Source: Bifidobacterium apri
GTDB taxonomy: Bacteria > Actinomycetota > Actinomycetes > Actinomycetales > Bifidobacteriaceae
Reading direction: 5' to 3'
DNA length: 64,000 nucleotides
Assembly: GCF_009299485.1 (NCBI RefSeq)
Contig: NZ_WBSO01000005.1
Coordinates: 1 to 64,000, forward strand
A program made the translations under genes and the position numbers. This document shows positions 36,419-45,676 of this stretch, piece by piece (positions within the stretch are counted from its first letter, which is position 1; every line of letters begins with the position of its first letter). The notes under the pieces are model-generated. The model had not been told where the DNA came from, did not search any database, and saw only the letters and a program-made list of their open reading frames with translations.

Positions 36419-37150
36419 ATGCGAACGATCCGCGTCGGCGTAGTCGAAGACGACACATCGGCCTGCCAGCAGGTCATCGACTATCTCAACCGGTACCAGC
36501 GCGAACAGAATGTCGAATTCGCGGTCTCCGTTTTCAGTGACGGCGAAGAAATCGTCGAACATTACAAGCCCGTGTACGACATTCTGCTGCTTGATATCGA
36601 GATGAAACGCATGGACGGCATGGAAGCCGCCCGGAGAATCAGACAGGTCGACGATGACGTGGTCATCGTGTTCATCACCGCCGCACCCCAGTACGCCATC
36701 AGCGGGTACAAGGTGCGGGCGCTGTCCTACCTACTCAAACCCGTCCCCTGGTTCGCGTTCAGCCAGGAGATGAAACGTTGCATCGGCATGGTCCGCCGGC
36801 GTTCGGAGGATTCGCTGCTTGTCGATGCGGGCGCGCAGAAACTCCGTCTCAGCCTCAATGACGTGGTGTACATCGAATCCATGCGGCATACGATCATCAT
36901 TCATACGTTGAACGAAAAGCTGTCCATCAGCAGTACGCTCAAGGAACTCGAGGAACAGCTGTCGGGACAGGGCTTCTACCGTTCGAACTCCTGCTACCTC
37001 GTCAATATGCGTCACGTCACGGGCGTTGACGGCCAGGATTGCGTGATGAGTTCCGGCGAACGGCTGCGCATCAGCCGACCACGGAAGAAAAGCTTCCTCA
37101 TCGCGCTGGCAGATTATTTCGCGGGCACGGCCACGCCAGACGAACGGTGA
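36419..37150 (+). CDS. LytTR-domain response regulator (LytR/AlgR family)
   Basis: A 243-residue regulator. Receiver domain with VVEDD (8-12), phosphoacceptor D59 in ILLLDIEMKRMDG, and K in LLKPV; the C-terminal LytTR DNA-binding domain begins near VDAGAQKLRLSLNDVVYIES and ends with RPRKKSFL. ATG 36419 follows GGGAGG; the frame extends to 36314 unsupported. Six nucleotides separate it from the kinase gene. Such pairs usually answer to a secreted peptide or control cell-surface genes. Confidence 0.9.
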   Translation: MRTIRVGVVEDDTSACQQVIDYLNRYQREQNVEFAVSVFSDGEEIVEHYKPVYDILLLDIEMKRMDGMEAARRIRQVDDDVVIVFITAAPQYAISGYKVRALSYLLKPVPWFAFSQEMKRCIGMVRRRSEDSLLVDAGAQKLRLSLNDVVYIESMRHTIIIHTLNEKLSISSTLKELEEQLSGQGFYRSNSCYLVNMRHVTGVDGQDCVMSSGERLRISRPRKKSFLIALADYFAGTATPDER

Positions 37151-37156
37151 GGGCGA

Positions 37157-38512
37157 ATGCACGATATCAACTCCATCACCAACGCCCTGCCCGACATTCC
37201 GCGCCTGTACACGGCCATCTGCGAATGGCTGGCATGTCTGGTCTACGTCACCGTCATCGACCGGCGCGCCCCACGCACGCGCAGCATCGCGGTGATCGCC
37301 GCCGGTCTGCCCGCCATGATCGCCATCCAATACTTCGACGGCGTCATGCCGATGTGGTTCTGGATTTTCGGCATGATTCTCGCTTTCTCGGTGATGTATC
37401 TCATCGTGCTGTTCGCAGCCGGCACCGGCAAACGCGAAGGACTGTATGTCACGGCACGCGCGTTCGTGCTCGCAGAACTTGTGGCGTCGCTGCATTGGCA
37501 AATCACCACGTTCCTCATGCGCGGGAACGCGCCACGGTACGGCAGCGTCCGCGACGTGGCGGATATCGTCACCCTGTGCGTCATCTACGGTTCCTGCTTC
37601 GCACTCGCATGGCTGCTGGAACGCAACAATTTCAGCCGCACCGAACCGCTTGAGCCGACACGTTCCACCACCATCGCGACCATCGCAATCACTGTGGTCA
37701 CGTTCGCAATGAGCAACCTGAGTTTCGTATCGACCAACACACCCTTCTCCGGCAGCGTCGGCCAAGAGGTGTTCTACATTCGTACACTCGTGGACTTCTG
37801 CGGTTTCGCGATTCTCTACGCTCAGCAGGAACAGGCGAGACGAGCCGCGGCGAACGCCGAACTCGCTTCCATCAACGCGCAGCTGCGCAGCCAGCACCAG
37901 GAATATCTGCAATCCAAAGAGAATCTGGAATCACTGGGACGAATCGCCCATGATCTGAAGCACCAAATCACGGCGCTGCGGGCGGAAGTCGACCCCGAGC
38001 ATGTGGCGCAAGGCTTCGAACAGCTTGAACATTCCGTGCAGCAATACAGTGTGCAGCAGCAGACCGGCAATCCCGTGTTGGATGTCATTCTCACCAGCAA
38101 AAGCCGGGTCTGCGTGGATCACGGCATCACCTTCACCGCGGTCGCAGACGGCAAGCTCCTGACCGGCATGAGTTCGATGGATATCGCCACGCTGTTCGGC
38201 AACGCCATCGACAACGCTATCGAAGCGACCAGCCGCATCAAGGACCCGCAGCAACGCCTGATCAAACTCGCGCTGTTCTCACGGCAGCAGTTCATCGTCA
38301 TCCGCGTTGAGAACCATTACGAAGGCGATCTGCGCACCGACGCCACCGGCAATCTGCAAACGTCGAAGCGCGATCGCGCCTCACACGGTTTCGGCGTCAA
38401 ATCGATCAGGCATATCGCCGAACAATACAACGGAGAAATGAGCATTACCGCGAAAGACCACTGGTTCACTCTGACCGTGCTGCTTCCGCGGGATGCGAAC
38501 GTCACGGCATGA
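37157..38512 (+). CDS. GHKL-type sensor histidine kinase (AgrC/LytS-like)
   Basis: A 451-residue sensor with six or so helices in residues 18-225 (for example AVIAAGLPAMIAIQYF, WFWIFGMILAFSVMYLIVLF, TTIATIAITVVTFAMSN), a coiled-coil linker (AANAELASINAQLRSQHQEY), the phospho-acceptor motif IAHDLKHQ (H265) and a GHKL ATPase with N-box NAIDNAIEA and G-box SHGFGVKSI. ATG 37157 with GAGGGC. Cotranscribed with the LytTR regulator. No obvious AgrD-like pheromone gene is adjacent. Confidence 0.9.
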   Translation: MHDINSITNALPDIPRLYTAICEWLACLVYVTVIDRRAPRTRSIAVIAAGLPAMIAIQYFDGVMPMWFWIFGMILAFSVMYLIVLFAAGTGKREGLYVTARAFVLAELVASLHWQITTFLMRGNAPRYGSVRDVADIVTLCVIYGSCFALAWLLERNNFSRTEPLEPTRSTTIATIAITVVTFAMSNLSFVSTNTPFSGSVGQEVFYIRTLVDFCGFAILYAQQEQARRAAANAELASINAQLRSQHQEYLQSKENLESLGRIAHDLKHQITALRAEVDPEHVAQGFEQLEHSVQQYSVQQQTGNPVLDVILTSKSRVCVDHGITFTAVADGKLLTGMSSMDIATLFGNAIDNAIEATSRIKDPQQRLIKLALFSRQQFIVIRVENHYEGDLRTDATGNLQTSKRDRASHGFGVKSIRHIAEQYNGEMSITAKDHWFTLTVLLPRDANVTA

Positions 38513-38636
38513 TCTGTCCGCCTGCCGGCCTGCGGGAAACGGGCAAACGGATAGCAACGAGCGGAAACCACCGGGCACGAGAACAGGCGCAAAGACAAGC
38601 AGGGAACGGGTGACCAAGCCCGCAAGATAGAGGAGA

Positions 38637-38666
38637 GCCCGCCCGGCAACAGCGTGCCGGACGGGC
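38637..38666. terminator. Hairpin between convergent kinase and gtrA-like genes
   Basis: GCCCGCCCGGCA and TGCCGGACGGGC pair with one mismatch around ACAGCG. It lies between the stops at 38512 (+) and 38697 (-). There is no strong T-run, so efficiency is uncertain. Confidence 0.6.
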
Positions 38667-38696
38667 GTCAAGGAGAGAAGAAGAGAGCGAATTCGC

Positions 38697-39305
38697 TTAC
38701 TTGCCCGCCTCCTTGCCGGTATCACCATGCTTCGGCATGATCCAGAACTTCAGCAGCGGATAGCTGACGATGACGGCGAGCAAGGTGTTGACCACCGCAG
38801 CAATCGTCGCAGCGAGGCCTGCAGCCATGCCCCAGCCTTCGCACAATGACGTGATATGGCCCGGCAGCGTGAGGTTGACGACCACGATGATCACGGCGAG
38901 GATCGCATACTTCCAAGCGGCATTGGCGAAGCTGGCGTCCGACTTGAACACCCACTTCATCTGCACGATGAAGTTCACCACCTGAGCAAGCACTTCGGCG
39001 AACAGGAAGGTCAGGAACCCGCCGAGACCATTGGCTCCCTTGCCGGTGTAGTCGAAAATCAGGAAGCTGAACGGCTGCGTCAAACCAAGCCACGAGACGA
39101 ATACCGCCGTGCCAATCCATGTGACCACAATGCGGGTAATCGTCGAAATATTCGACAGCACATTGAACAGGATGAACTCCCAGATATTCGGATGCGCGTC
39201 GATCCATCGGCCGATGGGCCCGCGCTCACGCTGCTTCTTGCCCGGCCGAGTCTGACCCTCGGCAGGCATCTGCCGCGCTTCGGCGGTTGTGGTGTGATCA
39301 GTCAT
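38697..39305 (-). CDS. GtrA-like membrane protein
   Basis: A 202-residue protein with four hydrophobic helices (about 42-72, 85-112, 128-150, 155-185) between polar ends, the layout of GtrA/DPMS-type proteins that flip or handle lipid-linked sugars. ATG 39305 follows AAAGGAG and overlaps the stop of the GH3 gene by 8 nt, so translation is coupled. The family match is by layout and composition; the role next to a beta-glucosidase is unknown. Confidence 0.7.
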   Translation of the reverse strand: MTDHTTTAEARQMPAEGQTRPGKKQRERGPIGRWIDAHPNIWEFILFNVLSNISTITRIVVTWIGTAVFVSWLGLTQPFSFLIFDYTGKGANGLGGFLTFLFAEVLAQVVNFIVQMKWVFKSDASFANAAWKYAILAVIIVVVNLTLPGHITSLCEGWGMAAGLAATIAAVVNTLLAVIVSYPLLKFWIMPKHGDTGKEAGK

Positions 39306-41751
39306 GATTGAGCTCCTTTGCTATGCGTTTGTTGGCTGATTTATTGCGGAAGAATCCTGAGATGAACGATCCGATGCCTCGGAAGGTGTGTCCGTTGGCG
39401 ATGGTCACGACGGCCTGCACCATCGCCGCATCCACCATGCCGCCAGTCATCTTGCACATCGCGCGTGGCGGCATGTTGAGCAGGAACAGCGTATTGAGGT
39501 CCGGAGAACCGGTTTTGCGCCGAATGTTCTCCTCGCGCGATTCCAGCTTCCTGGCGATAAACCGGGCGAATGCGCTCTTGGAATCCTTCCACGAGAGAAT
39601 CGGGTCGTTCATATCGAATACGACGGTTTTTCCGGGCGCCAGGACCTCATGGCCGAACAGCGCCGCCATCTGCGCATCCGTCACATCCTTAACATGGCCG
39701 GTGAGATACGCGCCAAGCGCCAGATTCGGGGCGACCGGATCGACATCTCCTTGAATCGTGGCGGTGATCTCCAACGCGATGTCATGCGCGTCCTCACCCA
39801 CCATCAGCGTCCAATCGCCGCCCTCAACATGCCAGCCTTGGGAGGCGACGTCATAATGCCGGAACGTGTAGCGGTCGAAATCAATGCGGACCGTCGTGCG
39901 CTCATGGGCGCCAAGCGACACCTTCGCGAAGCCCTTGAGCTCGTGGTCCGGGCGCAAGACACCGTTCTCGGGGCCGCGCACATACAGTTGCGCGACCGTC
40001 GCCCCCGGCGTATCCGACGTGTTCTCCACTGTGAAGGTCACGCCGTTGTCGTCGGCGTGCAAATCACTGTATGCGAAACGCGAGTAGCTCAAACCGAATC
40101 CGAAGGGGAAGCGGACCGGCACACCGGCGGTCTCGTAATACCGGTAGCCGACGAACGGGCCTTCGCGGTAGATGGCGTCGCGTCCGGGCGCCGGATACCA
40201 GCCGGAAGTCGGGTCATCTTCGGCATGCAACGGCCAGGTTTGGGCGAGATGCCCGGACGGATTGACTTCACCGGTGAGTACGCGCACCGCGGCAGAAGCC
40301 CCCGCCTGGCCGGACAGGCCGATGTACAGCAGCGCCGAGACCGCGTCGAACCATGGGATTTCGACCGGAGCGCCGGCGACAAGCACGGCTACAACCGGTT
40401 TGCCGGTCGCGACGAGCGCATCCATGAGTTTGTTCTGCGCCGATGGAATCGCCATCGTGGAGCGGTCCAGGCCTTCCGATTCGCTGCGTTCATCAAGGCC
40501 CACCACGGCGATAACCGCATCGACGTCATCGCGCGAGGCCAAAGCAACCGCATCCTCCAGCAATGCCCGGTTGTCCTGCCCCTGACGTTCATAGCCCTGC
40601 TCGTAACCGATGACCTGCACGTCCCGGCAGGACGAGAGTTCGTCAAGTATGTTCTCTTCGCGCGTCGCATGGACTTTGGAAGATCCAGAGCCTTGGAATC
40701 GCGGGGTTTTCGCCATATCACCGATGACCGCGAGCCGTGCGCCCCGGCGAAGCGGCAGCACCGCGTCCGCGCCGACAGCTGCCGGCTTCGCACCGTTCTT
40801 GAGCAGGACAGCCGACTGTTCCGCAACCGTCCGCGCCACCGCATGATGCGCAGCGATATTTTCCTCGCTGAGCAGGTCGTCTCGCCCGACTCCAGTGATA
40901 ACAGTGTTGCGGGCGATATCGGCGACTTCTTTCGCACGCAGATTCAAATCGGCTTCCGACAGCGTGCCCGCCTTGACCGCGGCGACCAATTCACGCACAG
41001 ACGTGTATCCCGGCGACGGCATTTCCAGCGAACCGCCGGCTTTGACCGCGGCGACCGCGGAGTTCGAACCGCCCCAATCGGAGACGACCATGCCGCGGAA
41101 ACCCCATTCGTCGCGCAGGATGTCGCGCAGCAGATGAGGGTTTTCATGTGCATAGACGCCGTTGACCCGGTTGTACGAGCTCATGATCGCCAGTGGGTGC
41201 GCTTCGCGTACTGCGATTTCAAAACCCGTCAGGTACACTTCGCGCATAGTGCGTTCGTCGATTACGGAATTGGAAGCCTGACGACGCAGCTCTTGGCTGT
41301 TGACCGCGAAATGCTTGGGGCATGCGGCGATGCCGTTGCTTTGGATGCCCCGGATCAGGCCGGCTGCCATGCGCCCGGCGACTTGCGGATCCTCGGTATA
41401 GTATTCGAAATTGCGCCCGCATAACGGGTTGCGCTTGATATTCATGCCCGGCCCGAGCAGGACATTGACACCCAGGTCGTGTGCTTCGGCACCCAGCGCC
41501 TCGCCCATCGTCTGTGCGAGGGCGGGATCCCAAGAGTTCGCGACCGTCCCTGCGGTCGGGAAACAGGTGGCTGGCTTGGATTCGCCGAGTCCCAGGTGGT
41601 CGCCTGAGCCGAGCTGGCGACGCACGCCGTGGGGTCCGTCGCTCATCACGAAGCTCGGTATTCCTGCGCGTTCGTTGCCGCGAGAGTCCCATTCCGAACC
41701 GCCGGAAAGCATCGCCGCTTTTTCGGTGGTTGAACAATCTTCAAGATTCAT
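39298..41751 (-). CDS. GH3 beta-glucosidase, cytosolic
   Basis: An 817-residue glycoside hydrolase family 3 enzyme in the usual order: TIM barrel first (VMSDGPHG, NIKRNPLCGRNFEYYTEDP, KHFAVNSQE, and the nucleophile in GMVVSDWGG, D225), then the alpha/beta sandwich (from about 310, with LLKNG and the FQGSGSS segment) and a fibronectin-III-like domain near 590-660. A C-terminal extension of about 130 residues follows. No signal peptide. It cleaves beta-glucosides, glyco-conjugates or similar. ATG 41751 follows AGGGAG. First gene of a two-gene operon with the gtrA-like gene. Confidence 0.92.
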   Translation of the reverse strand: MNLEDCSTTEKAAMLSGGSEWDSRGNERAGIPSFVMSDGPHGVRRQLGSGDHLGLGESKPATCFPTAGTVANSWDPALAQTMGEALGAEAHDLGVNVLLGPGMNIKRNPLCGRNFEYYTEDPQVAGRMAAGLIRGIQSNGIAACPKHFAVNSQELRRQASNSVIDERTMREVYLTGFEIAVREAHPLAIMSSYNRVNGVYAHENPHLLRDILRDEWGFRGMVVSDWGGSNSAVAAVKAGGSLEMPSPGYTSVRELVAAVKAGTLSEADLNLRAKEVADIARNTVITGVGRDDLLSEENIAAHHAVARTVAEQSAVLLKNGAKPAAVGADAVLPLRRGARLAVIGDMAKTPRFQGSGSSKVHATREENILDELSSCRDVQVIGYEQGYERQGQDNRALLEDAVALASRDDVDAVIAVVGLDERSESEGLDRSTMAIPSAQNKLMDALVATGKPVVAVLVAGAPVEIPWFDAVSALLYIGLSGQAGASAAVRVLTGEVNPSGHLAQTWPLHAEDDPTSGWYPAPGRDAIYREGPFVGYRYYETAGVPVRFPFGFGLSYSRFAYSDLHADDNGVTFTVENTSDTPGATVAQLYVRGPENGVLRPDHELKGFAKVSLGAHERTTVRIDFDRYTFRHYDVASQGWHVEGGDWTLMVGEDAHDIALEITATIQGDVDPVAPNLALGAYLTGHVKDVTDAQMAALFGHEVLAPGKTVVFDMNDPILSWKDSKSAFARFIARKLESREENIRRKTGSPDLNTLFLLNMPPRAMCKMTGGMVDAAMVQAVVTIANGHTFRGIGSFISGFFRNKSANKRIAKELNHD

Positions 41752-41806
41752 GTTGCTCCCTGCCTTGTATCTACGTCATGCTGCTGCGCGTGACGTATCG
41801 GTATAT

Positions 41807-41821
41807 TCTGATTCAATCAGA
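41807..41821. promoter_or_regulatory. 15-bp palindromic operator candidate upstream of GH3-gtrA operon
   Basis: TCTGATT-C-AATCAGA is a perfect palindrome 56 nt upstream of the GH3 start, next to an AT-rich GTATATTC that could be part of the promoter. A related TCTGAT.CAAT motif appears before the second GH3 gene (see 45525). Confidence 0.5.
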
Positions 41822-41839
41822 GCCGCAACCGCCATATCG

Positions 41840-42354
41840 GGCCATACGCACAACCTGTCGCTTTGGCGGCATATTCGGTCGAGGCCAAGCTGGATGGCTT
41901 GCCGCGGCCGTCATCGTATCCTGGTTGCGCTGAATCGCCGTCATCTGCCACGACGGGAATCGGAAGAAAGACTTACGGTTCCGGAATCCTGTGCACGACG
42001 GGTCGCAGCAATCAGCAGAAACCTGTGCGTCTGCCGCAAATTGTCATATCTGCGCGGATATTTCCCGGAATCTGCTGCGCGGCCATGACGGGAACCGGAA
42101 CATGGAGCCGTAACTCCGAGGTCCCGGCATACCACTGGCATGGCAACCCCGCACCGGACCTGTATTCTCGCCTCCACTTGACGTACGCGCGCAGGACCTC
42201 GCAATCGCGGCGATATCTCGACTTCCCCGCCGCAGACGGCTCCCGACGGAAGCCGAAGAGCGGAACGGAAGCCGAGGACGAGGCTCCCCTCCCCCGGCAC
42301 AAACAGCTCCGGGAGCGGCGTTTCAGCCCGCCACTGCTATCGCCGTGAACACAT
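41840..42354. other. Intergenic stretch with no recognisable gene
   Basis: About 515 nt between the two GH3 transcription units. Open frames here (for example 41863-42348) read as Arg/Ser/Pro-rich with no domain, ribosome site or coding-like composition. It may be the distal promoter region of the GH3 operon or remains of a lost gene. Confidence 0.5.
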
Positions 42355-42396
42355 ACGCCGCCGGCGGCAGGCCAATCAACCTGTCGCCGGCGGCGT
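42355..42396. terminator. Strong hairpin downstream of membrane GH3 gene
   Basis: ACGCCGCCGGCGGCAGG pairs with CCTGTCGCCGGCGGCGT (one mismatch) around CCAATCAA, about 100 nt past the stop on the minus strand. Very stable, with little T-run. Confidence 0.7.
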
Positions 42397-42492
42397 GTGG
42401 GAAGAAGGGAAGGAAGAATCCCGGCGGAGCCGGATCACCGTTGCATGTCAGCAGCTGTGCGACCCGGCTCTGCTATGGGGGTTGTGTTCGGG

Positions 42493-45417
42493 TCAGGCTT
42501 GGACATCACCGCCCTTGGATGCTGCCGGAGCGGCGGTCTTGGCCTCATTGCGGCGCTTGATATAGCGCTTGATGGTGAGGAATTCAAGACCGATGAACAG
42601 CACTGCGGTCACGCACCAGACGGTGATCATCGCAACGCGCCACACCGGGGTCGGCACCTTCGGCGTACCGTTCTCGTACTGCCAGCCGTTGACGGTGGTG
42701 TACAGGATGTTCTTCGCAGCCCGACGCATCGCCTTGACTGACGTCGCGGACTTGTCGGTGATGTGATTGGTCACCTTGGTGGTGGCGAGCATCGCATCGT
42801 TGCCGGCGCGGATTTCCTGGTCAGCGTTCTGGTAGCCATAACCACCGAAGTAATCGGTGAGCACGAACCCGCGGAAGCCCCATTCGTCACGCAGCACGGT
42901 CTGCAGCAGGTTGCTGGAAGCGCCCGCGTAGGTGGCTCCAATGTAGTTGAAGGAGCTCATGACCGCTTGGGCACCGCCCTGCTTGACGCTCATTTCGAAG
43001 GGCTTGAGGTACACCTCACGGATGGACTGCTCGTTGGCCCACGTGCACAGCATGCTCAACCGGTTGGTTTCCTGGTCGTTTAGCGCGAAGTGCTTCATGA
43101 AGGAATACACGCCACGGGTCTTCGCACCGGCGATCTCGTTGGACGCCATGGCACCGGAGAGCAGCGAGTCTTCGGAGAAGTACTCGAAGGTGCGGCCGGA
43201 GTAAGGGTTGCGGTGGATGTTCATCGCAGGGGCATACCAGCCGGCGACATGCATGTCATGCGCCATCTGGCCGATCATCTCGCCGAATTGCTTGGCCAGA
43301 TCCTTGTTCCACGTGCAGGCGAAGGACGTGGAGGACGGGAAGCCGATCGATCCGACACCGGTGAAGTTGTTGTTCAGAGCCGCCGGGCCATCAGCATCAG
43401 TGAGCTGGACCTTGCCGATGGACTTGATGGCTTGGGTGCCGTAGCCGCCGTTGGCGATCAGATTGTCCATATCGTTGAAGGTCAGCTCGTCCAGCAGCTT
43501 GTCCCAAGCGGAATCGTCGTAGGACTTGCCACGCAGGTCGCTGAGCTTCACGCCGTTCTTCGCGCCAGTGGTCGGCATCTTGTCGCTGGCGTCGTTGTGG
43601 TCGGCTGCCTTGTACAGGTTGTTGTTGGTGAACTCCTTCTTGGCGGCGTCGCTCATCGTGAAATCGGTGGGCGCAGCGGTCGCCTTCGCGTAGTTGGCGA
43701 AATGGTTGGCGCGAGACAGGTAGGTCACGTCGCCTTCCACGTTGGAGAACTGGTTGGTCGCGACGGTCTTGTCGCCGTTATGCGTGTCGGAGGCCTTGTT
43801 GTAGGTGATGGTCTTCGGCACGTTCACGGTCTGCGTGGCGAGTACGGTGTGGGAATCGGACTGCAGCATGATCTGGTAGTCGCCCTTCTCCAGCACGTAT
43901 GCCTTGGCATTCTTCTCGTCGTAGGAGGCCATATCATCGTCGTCGAAGGAGATGGCGATGGTCTGGGAGGCGCCCGGCTCGAGCGTCTTGGTCTTTTCGA
44001 ACGCCACCAGGTTCTTGGTCGCCTTTTCGATGCCGCCATTGGTGTACGGCGGATTGTAGTAGATTTCGACGGTGTCCTTGCCGGCGGTCTTGCCGGTGTT
44101 GGTGACGGTCACCTTGAGGGAGACCTTGCCGTTGCTGTACGTGACTTTGCCCATCTTCTGGGTGAAATCGGTGTAGCTCAGGCCGTAGCCGAAGGGGTAT
44201 TGGACGATGTCATTGTAGTTGATCAGCCCTTCGCTGGCTGCGGTCTCGTAGAACTTGTAGCCCACGTAGATGCCTTCGGCATAGTTGACGAAGGTCGGGG
44301 TGCTCTTCTGTTCCTTGCCGGTGAAGCCGATGTAGCTGGCGGCCTGCGCGTCGGCGTCCTTGTAGGCGAAATATCCGAAGTTGTTGTAGCTGACGGACTT
44401 GGTAATGTCCTTGAGGAAGGTGTCGGAGGTCTTGCCGGACGGATTCACCTTGCCGGCGAGCACTTCGCCAAGTGCGGTGAAACCGGTCTGGCCTGCAGGT
44501 GGGCACCACAGCACGGACTTGATTTGCGGATAGTCCTTGAGGAAGTCGAACTGGAAGGCGTTCGCGCCGTTGTACACGAGGGTGACATTCTTGAAGTTCT
44601 CGGTGACGAGCTTGACCATATCGCGCTCGGTCTGGGAGAGCTCCAGGATGCCCTCACCGTTTTTGAAGTCCTCGTAATCCTTGGAATTGTTGGTGTAGGT
44701 GATGCCCTTGGCCTTCATATTGGTCGGCAGGTCCGCGCCTTCGCCGCCGACACGCGTGATGACGATCACGGCCTGGTCGGAGAAGTTCTTGGCCTGGGTC
44801 ATCAGCGAATCGGAATACTGCGAAGCCGGCACTTCAGGCAGAGTCCAGTCTTGGGCGAACATCTGGACCTGCGGGCGGTCTTTACGATAATCGGTGTACA
44901 GCTTGGTCAGCTGGCTGTTGGTGGTCAGGCCGGCTTTCTTCATGCCTTCGAGCATGGAAACGGTCGGGTACTGGGTGGACATGGAGCCGGAGCCCGTTCC
45001 GCCGTATACCGGATTGGTGGAGCCCCAGCCGAACACGTTGACCTTCTTGCCGTTCAGCGGCAGATTGGAGTCATCGTTCTTCAGCAGGGTCACGGCCTCT
45101 TCCTCGACGCTGTTGGCGAGCTTGTTCGCCTGGGCCACTGTGCTCGACGACAGTTCGTACTTGGTGACGGTCGCATTGTTGAGCAGCGTTGACAGCGGGC
45201 CGGACAGCATCATGGATATCGCGACGACGATCCCCACCAAGGCCACGAGCCACGACTGGGAATGCACGAGCTTACGCGTCGCGACGACATGAACGGTTTT
45301 CTTATTGACGGCGATGGTGATGATGATCGCCAGCAGCAGCAACACGCCTGCAGTGACCAGATACGGCACCAGCGAGTTGATGACGGCGACTACGTCTGCC
45401 ATGTTGATCTGTAACAT
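42493..45417 (-). CDS. Membrane-anchored GH3 enzyme with permuted domain order
   Basis: A 974-residue protein. Two helices near the N-terminus (about 13-33 and 53-72) and one near the C-terminus (about 925-945) bracket a large outer domain. The sandwich domain comes first (EEEAVTLLKNDDSNLPL, VFGWGSTNPVYGGTGSGS, VNPSGK), then a fibronectin-like part, and the TIM barrel last (LTDADGPAALN near 671, NIHRNPYSGRTFEYFSEDS, KHFALNDQET, nucleophile in GFVLTDYFGG near 850). This is the reverse of the common GH3 order. ATG 45417 follows AAGGAGGAG; the longer frame to 45519 is unsupported. It probably acts on beta-glucosides outside the membrane. Confidence 0.88.
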   Translation of the reverse strand: MLQINMADVVAVINSLVPYLVTAGVLLLLAIIITIAVNKKTVHVVATRKLVHSQSWLVALVGIVVAISMMLSGPLSTLLNNATVTKYELSSSTVAQANKLANSVEEEAVTLLKNDDSNLPLNGKKVNVFGWGSTNPVYGGTGSGSMSTQYPTVSMLEGMKKAGLTTNSQLTKLYTDYRKDRPQVQMFAQDWTLPEVPASQYSDSLMTQAKNFSDQAVIVITRVGGEGADLPTNMKAKGITYTNNSKDYEDFKNGEGILELSQTERDMVKLVTENFKNVTLVYNGANAFQFDFLKDYPQIKSVLWCPPAGQTGFTALGEVLAGKVNPSGKTSDTFLKDITKSVSYNNFGYFAYKDADAQAASYIGFTGKEQKSTPTFVNYAEGIYVGYKFYETAASEGLINYNDIVQYPFGYGLSYTDFTQKMGKVTYSNGKVSLKVTVTNTGKTAGKDTVEIYYNPPYTNGGIEKATKNLVAFEKTKTLEPGASQTIAISFDDDDMASYDEKNAKAYVLEKGDYQIMLQSDSHTVLATQTVNVPKTITYNKASDTHNGDKTVATNQFSNVEGDVTYLSRANHFANYAKATAAPTDFTMSDAAKKEFTNNNLYKAADHNDASDKMPTTGAKNGVKLSDLRGKSYDDSAWDKLLDELTFNDMDNLIANGGYGTQAIKSIGKVQLTDADGPAALNNNFTGVGSIGFPSSTSFACTWNKDLAKQFGEMIGQMAHDMHVAGWYAPAMNIHRNPYSGRTFEYFSEDSLLSGAMASNEIAGAKTRGVYSFMKHFALNDQETNRLSMLCTWANEQSIREVYLKPFEMSVKQGGAQAVMSSFNYIGATYAGASSNLLQTVLRDEWGFRGFVLTDYFGGYGYQNADQEIRAGNDAMLATTKVTNHITDKSATSVKAMRRAAKNILYTTVNGWQYENGTPKVPTPVWRVAMITVWCVTAVLFIGLEFLTIKRYIKRRNEAKTAAPAASKGGDVQA

Positions 45418-45524
45418 GGTCGTCTCCTCCTTGTGATGGTGATGCATGTCTCGACCGTGTCGATGTGGCTTCCGCGCCTCACACCGATGTGCTGCCCGTC
45501 TTCGGGAGCGATCCGACATGCGTT

Positions 45525-45538
45525 GATGCTATTGCATC
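45525..45538. promoter_or_regulatory. Inverted repeat upstream of membrane GH3 gene
   Basis: GATGC-TATT-GCATC, about 108 nt before the GH3 start. Read on the minus strand it continues as TTCTGATGCAAT, resembling the 41807 palindrome. A shared regulator for both GH3 units is possible. Confidence 0.35.
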
Positions 45539-45676
45539 AGAAAATACGGTTCGTTGTTCGGCTCCACCCCATCCTGTCATTTCGGGTGCATAATCTGTAT
45601 GCTTCATGTGCACGACATGCGGGGCGCCATGGCAAGCCTCGCGCGGTTTCGCTCTGGTGTCACTAGGATTGGGGGT

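Noticed and set aside
41863-42348. 161-codon frame between the GH3 genes
   Set aside because: No ribosome site, Arg/Ser/Pro-rich composition, no recognisable motif; kept as empty intergenic sequence.
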